Source: Eubacteriaceae bacterium (lineage in GTDB: Bacteria; Bacillota; Clostridia; Peptostreptococcales; Anaerovoracaceae). Taken from it: a DNA stretch of 64,000 bases. Each line of letters starts with the position of its first letter. The first letter of the stretch is position 1. Positions 50,270 through 57,703 of the stretch are shown in pieces. Below the pieces are notes generated by a model. It had not been told where the DNA came from, ran no database searches, and saw nothing but the letters and a program-made list of their open reading frames with translations. The position numbers were made by a program, and so were the translations under genes. The stretch is taken from assembly GCA_902362435.1 (NCBI GenBank), contig CABIWW010000008.1:1-64000 (forward strand). The letters are read 5' to 3'.

Positions 50270-50345
50270 CGCGGGGTGGAGCAGTTGGTAGCTCGTCGGG
50301 CTCATAACCCGGAGGCCGTAGGTTCAAATCCTGCCCCCGCAACCA
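50270..50345 (+). tRNA. Initiator tRNA-fMet (anticodon CAT)
   Basis: The acceptor begins CGCGGGG and ends CCCCGCAACCA, leaving the unpaired C1-A72 that marks initiator tRNA. The anticodon stem GGGCTCATAACCC has three G-C pairs, the second initiator mark. CCA is encoded. Confidence 0.95.
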
Positions 50346-50354
50346 AGAAATCAC

Positions 50355-50382
50355 ACCCGAGGCAAAATGCCTCGGGTCTTTT
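50355..50382 (+). terminator. Terminator of the tRNA operon
   Basis: ACCCGAGGC (50355-50363) and GCCTCGGGT (50369-50377) enclose AAAAT, followed by CTTTT. It is nine bases after tRNA-fMet and marks the end of clearly chromosomal sequence. Confidence 0.85.
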
Positions 50383-50430
50383 AATTTCAACGTATCCCAG
50401 CGATTGCAACGGTTCCGGCGATCTGCCACC

Positions 50431-50531
50431 GGTGCAGGTGAGTGCAGCCAGGTGCACTCAGATACCACCTGATCCGGTCCATGTCCAGTAAAATGAGGAC
50501 ATGACATGTGCGAATCACAGCCGTTCGCACA
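50431..50531. repeat. Nested inverted repeats near the ICE left end
   Basis: Within 100 bases lie CACCGGTG, GAGTGCA/TGCACTC (50440-50446 and 50453-50459), CAGGTG/CACCTG (50449-50454 and 50466-50471), and TGTGCGAA/TTCGCACA (50507-50514 and 50524-50531). No gene covers them. An attachment, partition or origin function is possible; the sequence alone does not decide. Confidence 0.5.
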
Positions 50532-50586
50532 TTGGTGCACGGCACAAAAAAGCTTTATGATAGCATCAACGGAAGGAGAGATGGAT

Positions 50587-50757
50587 ATGTTCAGAAGATC
50601 ACCGAAGTTCCTGCTGCATCTGACGAAGGAGGAATACGACCTCATCGTCTACAGTATGATAAATATGAAAAACGAGCTGACACGCCAGGGAAAGTATACG
50701 GACGCTGTGGATGATGCACTGATCCGGTTCCTGAAGGCGAAACCGAAACACATGTGA
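50587..50757 (+). CDS. Small ICE protein (56 aa), unknown
   Basis: The protein reads MFRRSPKFLLHLTKEEYDLI then VYSMINMKNELTRQGKYTDA, ending in a basic tail. Similar short proteins with the pattern L-T/S-x-E-E-Y, a helix, and Q-G-(K/R)-Y-T-D-A-(V) are common at the start of clostridial ICE gene sets; their role is unknown. I chose ATG 50587 because GGAG stands nine bases upstream; the in-frame ATG at 50581 is too close to it. Two short hairpins lie upstream. Confidence 0.65.
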   Translation: MFRRSPKFLLHLTKEEYDLIVYSMINMKNELTRQGKYTDAVDDALIRFLKAKPKHM

Positions 50758-50829
50758 ATGATGACAGATACATGGCCATGCCAATAAAGGTATGGTCTTT
50801 TTTTGTATCCGAAAAAAGGAGGTAAATGC

Positions 50830-51288
50830 ATGAAAAAATATAAGAATGATAGGAAGAACATCGAAACGGAGATCCCTGATATCCCGATGAAGAAAAAAGA
50901 GATCACGGAACTGGAGAAGCATGCATACTGCTGTCTGGCGGAAGAAGCATTTGAGCGTATCAGGCAAAGCTTCGAGGAGGCAGATGAGGAGAAGGTGCTG
51001 CAGAAGTATGTGGAAGTTCTTTTGGAACTGGCGGGAAAAGAGCGGGAGACATCTTTAGCCCTTATTACAGCTCTTGCTCATGATCATGCGACCTATGAAC
51101 TCTCCGTGGTGATCCGTGACCTGGCAGGAAAGAATCCGCAGCTCACAGAGATCTTCGTGGACTATTTCACAGCGATCGGTATCACGTATCTGTGCATGGA
51201 TGATCTTCTCGAGGATGACAGTGCCGATGATATGCCGCAGCGGTGCAGGTTCTGCGATATGCAGGAGGAGTGTGACGTGTATGAGTAA
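50830..51288 (+). CDS. ICE protein with C-terminal cysteine motif, unknown (152 aa)
   Basis: No family is recognised. The protein is helical and acidic throughout (ITELEKHAYCCLAEEAFERI, and LVRDLAGKNPQ-like VIRDLAGKNPQLTEIFVDYF) and ends in CRFCDMQEECDVYE, where three cysteines could bind metal or form a redox site. AGGAGG is eight bases before ATG 50830. Its stop overlaps the parA start by eight bases, so it is translated with the partition genes and may be an accessory of partition or replication of the excised ICE; that is inference. Confidence 0.7.
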   Translation: MKKYKNDRKNIETEIPDIPMKKKEITELEKHAYCCLAEEAFERIRQSFEEADEEKVLQKYVEVLLELAGKERETSLALITALAHDHATYELSVVIRDLAGKNPQLTEIFVDYFTAIGITYLCMDDLLEDDSADDMPQRCRFCDMQEECDVYE

Positions 51289-52102
51289 AGTCATTTCGAT
51301 CTGTAACCAGAAAGGTGGTGTGGGAAAGACCACAACGGCTGCCAGTCTGGGAGTGGCACTTGCCATGAAAGGCGAAAGGGTGCTCCTGATCGACCTCGAT
51401 CCGCAGTCGGATCTTTCCGCATGTCTGGGGATAGAACGGACGGACGAGCTTGATGTGACAGTATCCACCATGATGGGAAAGGCAGCGAATGAGGAAGTGT
51501 TCGATCCGATGGAGGGAATACGGAAAACAGAGGAAGGTGTATATTTCCTGCCGTCCAATCTGGAGCTTTCCGCCATGGAGATGAGTCTGGTCAGTGTCAT
51601 GAACCGTGAGAGAGTGCTCAAAGGATATGTGGAGAAGGTAAGAAAATATTTTGACTATGTCCTGATCGACTGCATGCCGTCTCTGGGGATGATCACGATC
51701 AATGCGCTGGCTGCGTCAGACAGTGTCATCATACCGGTGCAGGCGCATTATCTTCCTGCAAAGGGCATGGAGCAGCTTCTGGGAACCGTCGGGAAGGTTC
51801 AGAAGTTCGTGAACCCGCACCTTAAGGTGGATGGAGTGCTGATGACTCTGGTGGATGCCAGGACCACGTTTTCCGTGGAGGTCCCGGAGATGATAAAGGC
51901 AAGATACGGAGAGCGGGTCAGGATCTACGAGAATAGCATACCAATGAGGATCAAAGCTGCAGAGACATCAGCACAGGGAGTCAGTATCTTCCGATATGAT
52001 CCGAAAAGCGATGTGGCGAAATCATATGCGGGACTTGCAGAGGAGGTGATCAGAGATGGTAGAAAAGAAAAAGCCAAGATTCGAACTGAAAGGAGTCGAT
52101 GA
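51281..52102 (+). CDS. parA: ParA-family partition ATPase (Soj-like)
   Basis: ParA is a Walker-type ATPase that positions DNA with ParB. The deviant Walker A motif is CNQKGGVGKTTTAAS (Lys11 and Lys16), with LIDLDPQSDLSACLG (about 39-53), the Walker B region YVLIDCMPSLGMITI and PVQAHYLPAKGMEQLL. The 273 residues match small Soj-type ParA. ATG 51281 has AGGAGGAG ten bases upstream; a longer frame extends back through the previous gene but lacks family sequence. The gene overlaps parB by 47 bases. It probably keeps the excised circular ICE stable. Confidence 0.93.
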   Translation: MSKVISICNQKGGVGKTTTAASLGVALAMKGERVLLIDLDPQSDLSACLGIERTDELDVTVSTMMGKAANEEVFDPMEGIRKTEEGVYFLPSNLELSAMEMSLVSVMNRERVLKGYVEKVRKYFDYVLIDCMPSLGMITINALAASDSVIIPVQAHYLPAKGMEQLLGTVGKVQKFVNPHLKVDGVLMTLVDARTTFSVEVPEMIKARYGERVRIYENSIPMRIKAAETSAQGVSIFRYDPKSDVAKSYAGLAEEVIRDGRKEKAKIRTERSR

Positions 52103-53000
52103 TCTGTTCACCACGCAGGAGGTCAGAGATGAGAGGAAGCTTCCAAGAATCCGGGAGCTCCCAATCGATCAGATCGCGGATTTCCCGGATCATCCGTACA
52201 AGGTAAGAGATGATGAGGACATGATGGATCTGATGGAGAGCATACGGGAAAACGGCGTGCTCACACCGGTGACGGTAAGGAAGATACCGGGAGGGACTTT
52301 TGAAATGATCTCAGGGCACAGGAGAAAAAGAGCCTGCGAGCTTCTTGGATACAAGACTATCAGAGGTGAAGTGGTGGATCTCGATAAGGATACGGCTGTC
52401 ATCATGATGTGTGACAGCAACCTCCAGAGGACCACGATCCTTCCCAGTGAGAAAGCCTTTGCATATAAGATGAGGCTGGAGGCGATGAAGAATCAGGGAA
52501 AGCGGACGGATTTAACTTCCGCACCAGTGGGGCGGAAGTTTACTGAGGCTCGAGAGAAGATAGGTAATGAGGTCGGTGAAAGTCGCGAACAGATCCGCAG
52601 ATATATCCGTCTCACCGAGCTGATCCCTGCGATCCTTGAGATGGTGGATGAGGGGAAGATCGCCATGCGTCCTGCCGTCGAGATCTCATACTTCCCGAAG
52701 GAGCTGCAGGAGGAGCTCCTGGAGAACATGGAGATGGAGGCATGTACCCCTAGTCATGACCAGACCATCCGGATGAGGAAACTGCTGAGTGACGGGAAAC
52801 TCACTGCTGAGGCGATCACTGCCGTCATGCAGGAGGAGAAGCCCAACCAGAAGGAGCGTATCGTCCTTAGAGACGACCGGACGAGAAAGCTCCTGCCGAA
52901 GGATCTTCCTGCTGCAGAGCGGGAGACATATATCATCCGAGCACTGGAGTTTTATGCGAAACACAGAGCCAGACAGAAAGAGCGTGACAGAGAGAGATAA
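52056..53000 (+). CDS. parB: ParB/Noc-like partition protein
   Basis: ParB binds a centromere site and, with CTP, spreads as a clamp. The N-terminal ParB/Srx domain (about 35-125) shows NGVLTPVTVRKIPGG, ISGHRRKRACELLG and SNLQRTTILPSEKAFAYKM; the central HTH (about 160-205) follows, with ESREQIRRYIRLTELIPAIL. The C-terminus is charged and helical. GAGGTGATC precedes ATG 52056, inside the 3' end of parA. A classical chromosomal parS palindrome is not seen nearby, so the ICE site may differ. Confidence 0.93.
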   Translation: MVEKKKPRFELKGVDDLFTTQEVRDERKLPRIRELPIDQIADFPDHPYKVRDDEDMMDLMESIRENGVLTPVTVRKIPGGTFEMISGHRRKRACELLGYKTIRGEVVDLDKDTAVIMMCDSNLQRTTILPSEKAFAYKMRLEAMKNQGKRTDLTSAPVGRKFTEAREKIGNEVGESREQIRRYIRLTELIPAILEMVDEGKIAMRPAVEISYFPKELQEELLENMEMEACTPSHDQTIRMRKLLSDGKLTAEAITAVMQEEKPNQKERIVLRDDRTRKLLPKDLPAAERETYIIRALEFYAKHRARQKERDRER

Positions 53001-53086
53001 GATACCTGCTGAAGACAGCAAGAGATATTCTATTCTCAGCTGGTATTCCTTCAGATGGTCATAGAGAGATTTATCTTATTTAGCAG

Positions 53087-53119
53087 GACAGTTTCATAAC
53101 AATGAGGCTGTCTTTTTTT
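53087..53119 (+). terminator. Terminator between parB and the surface protein gene
   Basis: GACAG (53087-53091) and CTGTC (53108-53112), with inner TCAT/ATGA, are followed by seven T. It ends the parAB transcript, so the adhesin gene is probably under separate control. Confidence 0.75.
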
Positions 53120-53147
53120 ATGCCCTTATGGCAGAAAGGAAAAACAC

Positions 53148-55376
53148 ATGAACATGACAGAAAAACTCAGATATGGGAAAGGCAGGAGGATACCGGTGAT
53201 CCTCGTGATGATCGCACTGCTTTTCTCCGCATTCATTCCGGCAGCAACGCAGAGTGCATATGCGGCGGACGGAACGATCAGCCTTAAGGTGGGGAGAGTC
53301 ATTGATTACTCATCTCACTTCACACACTACTATTACGCAGGAGACAAGAACAGTCCGGTCTACTGTGCTCAGCCGCAGCTGCCATCCCCTAAGGAAGGGA
53401 CATATTCATACAGCTTCCTGAGTCCGGATTCCATGCTGGCAAAGTGCCTTTACTACGGTTACGGAGGTCCGGGCTTTTCGGACTATACGGACAGACAACT
53501 TAGCGGTCAGTGGGACGGGGAAGACGATGCATACTGTCTGACACATATCATCATATCGATCGCCTATGATAAGACAACAAGCTCCGATGCGGATCCTTTC
53601 AGAGGACTTTCGGAGAGCTGGAAGAACAAGGCAAAGAGCCTTTACAGCTATGTGGCGGGACTTCCGGATCCTCCAGCAAACTACAGAGCCTACAGGATAA
53701 AGATCGCAGGCTGTCAGGACATCGTGGGCTCCTTCAATGACACCGGGAGCATCCGTCTTGCAAAGACATCGGCAGATACCGATATGACAGACGGAAACCC
53801 GAACTATTCTCTTGCCGGAGCAAAGTACGGGGTATATTACGGGAACGCACTGATCGGCACCATCACCACAGGAGCGGACGGGACAGGGAGTCTCGATAAC
53901 ATCCTCGTGGGAAACTACACCGTAAAGGAAATGCAGCCGTCACCAGGATATGCGGTAGATGTGTCCGGTCATAACGTCAGTGTGAAGGTGGATCAGACCA
54001 TATCACTTGCCGTGAAGGAGATCCCGCAGAGTGATCCCATCGATCTGCTGCTTGAAAAGATCGACTGTGAGACAGGAAAGCCTGAGCCGCAGGGTGCAGC
54101 TTCTCTGGAAGGGGCAGAGTTCAAAGTGGAGTTCTTTGCACAGAGAGCATCTGCAGTGAGACCGGAGGCAATGGCCGGATCCTCGGAGATGAAAGCGTAC
54201 AGGACATGGATCTTCCGTACTGATAAGGAGGGGAAGATAAAGTTCACGAAGGATTATCTCGTTTCAGGAGATGAGTTCTACTATCAGAGCGATGGCAAAA
54301 CGCCGTGCATTCCTCTGGGGCATGTCCGTATCACTGAGATGAAGGCACCGGAGGGGTATCGTCTGACCGATGAGATCTTTACAGCAGACATTATCTCTGC
54401 AGGAGTGAAGGAGACCGTGAAGGTATATAACACACAGACCGCAGCGGAGCAGGTGAAGCGCGGGGATCTCGAATTTGTGAAGGTGTCGGACGGAGACCTT
54501 GAGAGACTGGCGGGCGTGCCGTTCACGATCACATCTCTGACTACAGGGGAGAACCACACCATCGTGACGGATAAGAACGGATATGCAAGCACTGCTTCGA
54601 AGTGGAACAGACACAGCCATAACACCAACGCCGGGAAGACGTCTGAAGACGGGATCTGGTTCGGGACGACAGATCCGGATGATTCGAAAGGTGCACTGAT
54701 ATATGATGACTATGAGATCGCGGAGCAGAGATGTGATGCCAACGAAGGCATGAAGCTGCTGAAGATCAGAGTCAGCGTGTATAAGGATTCGGTGACGATC
54801 CCGCTGGGGACACTGACGGATGACCGTATCGAGATCGGGACAGAGGCAAAGGACGGGAGCACCGGGACGCACTACGGAAAGCCGGAAGGAAAAGTCACAA
54901 TCGTGGATACGGTGAGCTATGAAGGTCTGAACAAGGGAGGGACATATAAGCTGAAAGGCACGCTCATGTATAAAGATACCGGAAAAGCGGTGATGGAAAA
55001 CGGTAAAGAAGTGACCGCAGAAACGACCTTCACTGCAAAGAGCTCTTCCGGAACAGTGAACGTGGAGTTCAAAGTGGACGGGAGTCTGCTGAAGGGAAAG
55101 AGCGTCGTGGTGTTCGAGGATCTGTATCAGGATGACCTGAAGATGGCGGTGCATGCGGATATCGAGGACGAAGGACAGACTGTGCACTTCACACAGGAGA
55201 CCCCTCCGGGCACACCGAAGACGGGAGATGACAGCGATATGAAGGTGTTCATCGCAATCGGACTTGCTGCACTGCTGCTTCTGACATGCCTTGCGGCAGA
55301 GCAGGTGAGAAGACACAGAAAAGAGGTTTCCGCAGATGCTTCTGAGGAAGAGGAAAGCGAGAAGGATGAAGACTAG
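53148..55376 (+). CDS. Sortase-anchored surface protein with thioester-like, SpaA and VaFE domains
   Basis: A 742-residue secreted cell-wall protein, probably an adhesin carried by the ICE. It has a signal peptide (basic KLRYGKGRR, hydrophobic core about 15-30, cleavage near AYA, residue 39), a thioester-domain-like region (VYCAQPQ with Cys73, and DAYCLTHIIISIAY), SpaA/Cna-B-like beta domains (about 200-300, 305-430 and 440-590; GDLEFVKVSDGDLERLAGVP), a VaFE repeat (about 590-685: VTIVDTVSYEGLNKGGTYKL, VVVFEDLY) and a C-terminal sorting signal: TPKTGDD at 689, a membrane helix and RRHRK. TPKTG departs from LPxTG, and the tail after the helix is long and acidic. AGAAAGGAAAAAC precedes the ATG. 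Confidence 0.9.
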   Translation: MNMTEKLRYGKGRRIPVILVMIALLFSAFIPAATQSAYAADGTISLKVGRVIDYSSHFTHYYYAGDKNSPVYCAQPQLPSPKEGTYSYSFLSPDSMLAKCLYYGYGGPGFSDYTDRQLSGQWDGEDDAYCLTHIIISIAYDKTTSSDADPFRGLSESWKNKAKSLYSYVAGLPDPPANYRAYRIKIAGCQDIVGSFNDTGSIRLAKTSADTDMTDGNPNYSLAGAKYGVYYGNALIGTITTGADGTGSLDNILVGNYTVKEMQPSPGYAVDVSGHNVSVKVDQTISLAVKEIPQSDPIDLLLEKIDCETGKPEPQGAASLEGAEFKVEFFAQRASAVRPEAMAGSSEMKAYRTWIFRTDKEGKIKFTKDYLVSGDEFYYQSDGKTPCIPLGHVRITEMKAPEGYRLTDEIFTADIISAGVKETVKVYNTQTAAEQVKRGDLEFVKVSDGDLERLAGVPFTITSLTTGENHTIVTDKNGYASTASKWNRHSHNTNAGKTSEDGIWFGTTDPDDSKGALIYDDYEIAEQRCDANEGMKLLKIRVSVYKDSVTIPLGTLTDDRIEIGTEAKDGSTGTHYGKPEGKVTIVDTVSYEGLNKGGTYKLKGTLMYKDTGKAVMENGKEVTAETTFTAKSSSGTVNVEFKVDGSLLKGKSVVVFEDLYQDDLKMAVHADIEDEGQTVHFTQETPPGTPKTGDDSDMKVFIAIGLAALLLLTCLAAEQVRRHRKEVSADASEEEESEKDED

Positions 55377-55435
55377 AGGATAAGGGTCGGAGGCGGCAGG
55401 AGAGCCGCCTTTTCTGATCCTGGAAAGGGATCTAT

Positions 55436-55753
55436 ATGGCAAACTGCAATGAGAACATAGCCTCGATATGCGGCACGAATGCAGGGATCGTCGCGGAGCT
55501 CCTTGATGATCTCATAACGGATAATCTGGAGGAGACGGTCACCACAGGAGATAAAAAATGGTGCAGATGCTCGGTAAAGAGCATGACGGTATACTGCCCG
55601 TTCCTCACGGTATGGCAGGCAGGAGCGGCCGTCAAAAGATTGAAAAAGAAGGGCATCATCGTGGCATCCGGATTCAATGAGGATCCGTTCGACCATACGA
55701 ACTGGTATGCATTCACGGAATACGGCATGAGGCTGCTGAAGGAGAGGTGGTAG
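55436..55753 (+). CDS. Winged-helix-like ICE protein (105 aa)
   Basis: The pattern KKWCRCSVKSMTVYCPFLTV then WQAGAAVKRLKKKGIIVASG and FDHTNWYAFTEYGMRLL is that of winged-helix DNA-binding domains found at the start of phage and ICE replication initiators: a fold in which a 'target reached, choose helix' region is followed by a beta wing and TxWYALTE. Here the domain stands alone. It probably binds ICE DNA, perhaps for replication control; this is inference. GGAAAGGGA precedes ATG 55436. Confidence 0.7.
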   Translation: MANCNENIASICGTNAGIVAELLDDLITDNLEETVTTGDKKWCRCSVKSMTVYCPFLTVWQAGAAVKRLKKKGIIVASGFNEDPFDHTNWYAFTEYGMRLLKERW

Positions 55754-55755
55754 TG

Positions 55756-55932
55756 ATGGGAAAGAGAAGATGTCCGCAAATGTGTCCGTTCAGACAGAGG
55801 GCTGCCCCCTTCTGCGGATTCTGTATGGAGAAGATCCTGCAGGAACGGACTGTGCAGGAAAAGAATATTGTGAGAGAAGGTGATGCAGATGGACAGGAAA
55901 GCGAAACTGAGGATATTCGGAAAGCTCCTTGA
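55756..55932 (+). CDS. Small cysteine-rich protein (58 aa), unknown
   Basis: The start MGKRRCPQMCPFRQRAAPFC then GFCMEK holds four cysteines in two close pairs, fit for a zinc or iron-sulfur site, followed by a charged disordered tail. No family is recognised. GGTGG is just upstream of ATG 55756, which lies three bases after the previous stop, and the 3' end overlaps the next gene by 44 bases. Confidence 0.6.
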   Translation: MGKRRCPQMCPFRQRAAPFCGFCMEKILQERTVQEKNIVREGDADGQESETEDIRKAP

Positions 55933-56131
55933 TGCAGGCTTTGATGATGAGAAGAAAGTGATGAACTTCCAGCTTAAAGATCTGCTTGAGACAGATATCC
56001 GAAACGATGAGATCGGTGCAGTGATCGAGCTGCAGCAGGCGGTGAAGAACCACAAGGTGATCGCATATTTTGCAGATAAAGCAGAAGAGACAGGACAAAA
56101 AAGGAATGGAGGGTATGAGAATGAGGGATAA
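55889..56131 (+). CDS. Small ICE protein (80 aa), unknown
   Basis: The sequence begins MDRKAKLRIFGKLLDAGFDD and continues VMNFQLKDLLETDIRNDEIG, a helical acidic protein without recognised family. Proteins of this size and style occur in clostridial ICEs beside YdbC-like genes. GAAGG lies eight bases before ATG 55889; in-frame starts at 55880 and 55883 are too close to the site. Both neighbours overlap it, so it belongs to a tightly packed operon. Confidence 0.6.
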   Translation: MDRKAKLRIFGKLLDAGFDDEKKVMNFQLKDLLETDIRNDEIGAVIELQQAVKNHKVIAYFADKAEETGQKRNGGYENEG

Positions 56132-56405
56132 TGAGATAGCATACGAGATCGTGAAAAGAATCGGAGTGATAAACAGATATCCGACAGGCTGGAACAAGGA
56201 GATCAACCTTGTCTCCTGGAATGGAGGCGCAGCAAAATATGATATCAGGGACTGGGACCCGGATCATGCGCGCATGTCAAGGGGAGTGACCCTGACAGAG
56301 CAGGAGTTTGCACGAATGATGAACCATGTGCTGGAAAAGGATCCTCAGATCAGGAATATCATGGAAAATGAAAAGCATAAGGCTCAGAAGGATATGGAAC
56401 GATAG
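56121..56405 (+). CDS. YdbC-like PC4-family ssDNA-binding protein
   Basis: The 94 residues match YdbC of Lactococcus, a bacterial homologue of the PC4 coactivator fold that binds single-stranded DNA: VINRYPTGWNKEINLVSWNG, KYDIRDWDPDHARMSRGVTL and TEQEFARMM. ICEs often carry one, perhaps to protect single strands in transfer or replication. GGAGGG is seven bases before ATG 56121; the ATG at 56115 is too close. It overlaps the previous gene and is followed by the inserted GyrI-like gene. Confidence 0.85.
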   Translation: MRDNEIAYEIVKRIGVINRYPTGWNKEINLVSWNGGAAKYDIRDWDPDHARMSRGVTLTEQEFARMMNHVLEKDPQIRNIMENEKHKAQKDMER

Positions 56406-56422
56406 GAATTGCTCCGGCACAG

Positions 56423-56443
56423 CGGGTGCAAAATGTGCACCCG
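56423..56443. repeat. Perfect 8-bp hairpin CGGGTGCA/TGCACCCG
   Basis: The arms (56423-56430 and 56436-56443) flank AAATG, 18 bases after the YdbC-like gene. There is no T-run; it may end that operon weakly or be part of the junction with the inserted segment. Confidence 0.5.
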
Positions 56444-56474
56444 CAGATACATGGGAGATGGTATAATAGATGTG

Positions 56475-57144
56475 CAAACTGGAATTTTGGAGGTTATTAT
56501 GGCTTTTGATTTTAAAAAAGAGTATAAAGAATTCTATATGCCGAAGAACAAACCAGAGATTGTAAATGTACCTAAGGCAAATTATATTGCAGTTAGAGGA
56601 AAAGGCAATCCAAATGAAGAAGGCGGAGCATATCAACAAGCAATCAGTGTTCTATATGCTGTTGCATACACATTAAAAATGAGTTACAAGACTGATTATA
56701 AAATTGAAGGATTTTTTGAATATGTTGTTCCGCCATTGGAAGGTTTTTGGTGGCAGGATGATGTCGAGAGTGTAGATTATACAAATAAGTCTGCTTTCAG
56801 CTGGATTTCTGTTATCCGTTTGCCTGATTTCATTTCTAAAGCTGATTTTGACTGGGCGGTAGAAACAGCAACGAAAAAGAAGAAACTTGATTGTTCGTCA
56901 GCAGAGTATCTTACGATTGATGAGGGATTATGCGTTCAAATTATGCATATTGGTTCTTTTGATAATGAGCCAGCAACTGTTGCTCTTATGGATACTTATT
57001 TAGAACAAAATGGATATGTTAATGATATTAACAAAGATAGGTTGCACCACGAGATTTATATGTCTGATGCAAGAAAGGTTGCCCCAGAAAAATGGAAAAC
57101 TGTAATTAGACATCCAATTAAGAAAGCGTAAAATTCCAGTTTGT
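56475..57144. repeat. 14-bp inverted repeats flanking the GyrI-like gene
   Basis: CAAACTGGAATTTT (56475-56488) and its exact reverse complement (57131-57144) enclose the GyrI-like gene with almost no spare sequence. The left copy overlaps the leader, and the right copy starts at the last base of the stop codon. The enclosed DNA is markedly more AT-rich than both sides. I see no target duplication. Confidence 0.7.
56499..57131 (+). CDS. GyrI-like small-molecule-binding protein
   Basis: The 210 residues match the GyrI-like family (SAV2568 type): KEFYMPKNKPEIVNVPKANY and IAVRGKGNPNEEGGAYQQAI, SVLYAVAYTLKMSY, FFEYVVPPLEGFWW, and QIMHIGSFDNEPATVALMDT then GRRHHEIYMSDARKVAPEKW-like DRLHHEIYMSDARK. 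These bind small hydrophobic compounds and may protect cells from them. GGAGG is seven bases before ATG 56499, with TATAAT at 56462-56467. Its AT-rich codon use differs sharply from the ICE genes on either side, and it sits between perfect 14-bp inverted repeats, so it is a late insertion of cargo. Confidence 0.85.
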   Translation: MAFDFKKEYKEFYMPKNKPEIVNVPKANYIAVRGKGNPNEEGGAYQQAISVLYAVAYTLKMSYKTDYKIEGFFEYVVPPLEGFWWQDDVESVDYTNKSAFSWISVIRLPDFISKADFDWAVETATKKKKLDCSSAEYLTIDEGLCVQIMHIGSFDNEPATVALMDTYLEQNGYVNDINKDRLHHEIYMSDARKVAPEKWKTVIRHPIKKA

Positions 57145-57254
57145 TGAATTAGTTCTCTGCGCATCATACGATCCAAGAAAATATTAGTGGAGTCTCATAA
57201 TTGACTGTTTTCGCAAAAGGTTTATGCTGTAATCAAAAACAGGAGGATCTCTTA

Positions 57255-57464
57255 ATGGAAAAGGATATACAGAAACCGCAGATGAAGGATGAAGAGCATT
57301 TCATGAAAGAGGATTACCCGAAAAAGATCCGGCAGTCATATCGGAAGATCTGCGAGGGACTGGATGAGATACAGATCTCGGATCTGGACTTGCTGGCGGA
57401 TCAGATCTATAAGTCAGCATATCTGGACGGCTTTGAGGATGCATTGTATTTCAAAGATATTTAA
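57255..57464 (+). CDS. Small ICE protein (69 aa), unknown
   Basis: A charged helical protein: MEKDIQKPQMKDEEHFMKED then YPKKIRQSYRKICEGLDEIQ, ending in YLDGFEDALYFKDI. No family is named, but the A-Y-L-D-G-F-x-D-A-L/M end recurs in small ICE proteins. AGGAGG lies before ATG 57255, and the GC-richer style of the ICE returns here after the AT-rich insert. Confidence 0.6.
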   Translation: MEKDIQKPQMKDEEHFMKEDYPKKIRQSYRKICEGLDEIQISDLDLLADQIYKSAYLDGFEDALYFKDI

Positions 57465-57547
57465 GTGGAGATAGAAGTACATTACCGGAAGGAGAGATCT
57501 TTCCGGTATTTATTTTGCCCGAAAACAGGAGAGAGGAGGGAGCATAT

Positions 57548-57703
57548 ATGGCAGAACTGAAGATCAGATCTTTCGGGGAGCTTCGGGATATCATCATCGA
57601 AGGTCTGAAAGAGGGAACCGTTATATCAGTGGATCTGAAAGAAAGGGAGGAGACGGAAAATGACGAAGGAGAAGGAAAAGACGACGGAATACGGAAGCCT
57701 TGA
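57548..57703 (+). CDS. Small ICE protein (51 aa), unknown
   Basis: MAELKIRSFGELRDIIIEGL then KEGTVISVDLKEREETEN forms a small alpha-beta unit with an acidic tail. It has a strong AGGAGGG site and overlaps the radC gene by 44 bases, which favours real coupling. No function is known. Confidence 0.55.
   Translation: MAELKIRSFGELRDIIIEGLKEGTVISVDLKEREETENDEGEGKDDGIRKP

Noticed and set aside
50270..50345. tRNA-fMet 3' end as proven ICE attachment site
   Set aside because: The other ICE end is outside the window, so no direct repeat can be shown; left as a hypothesis.
50401..50531. Chromosomal-type parS for the ICE ParB
   Set aside because: No TGTTTCACGTGAAACA-like palindrome is present; only unrelated dyads are seen.
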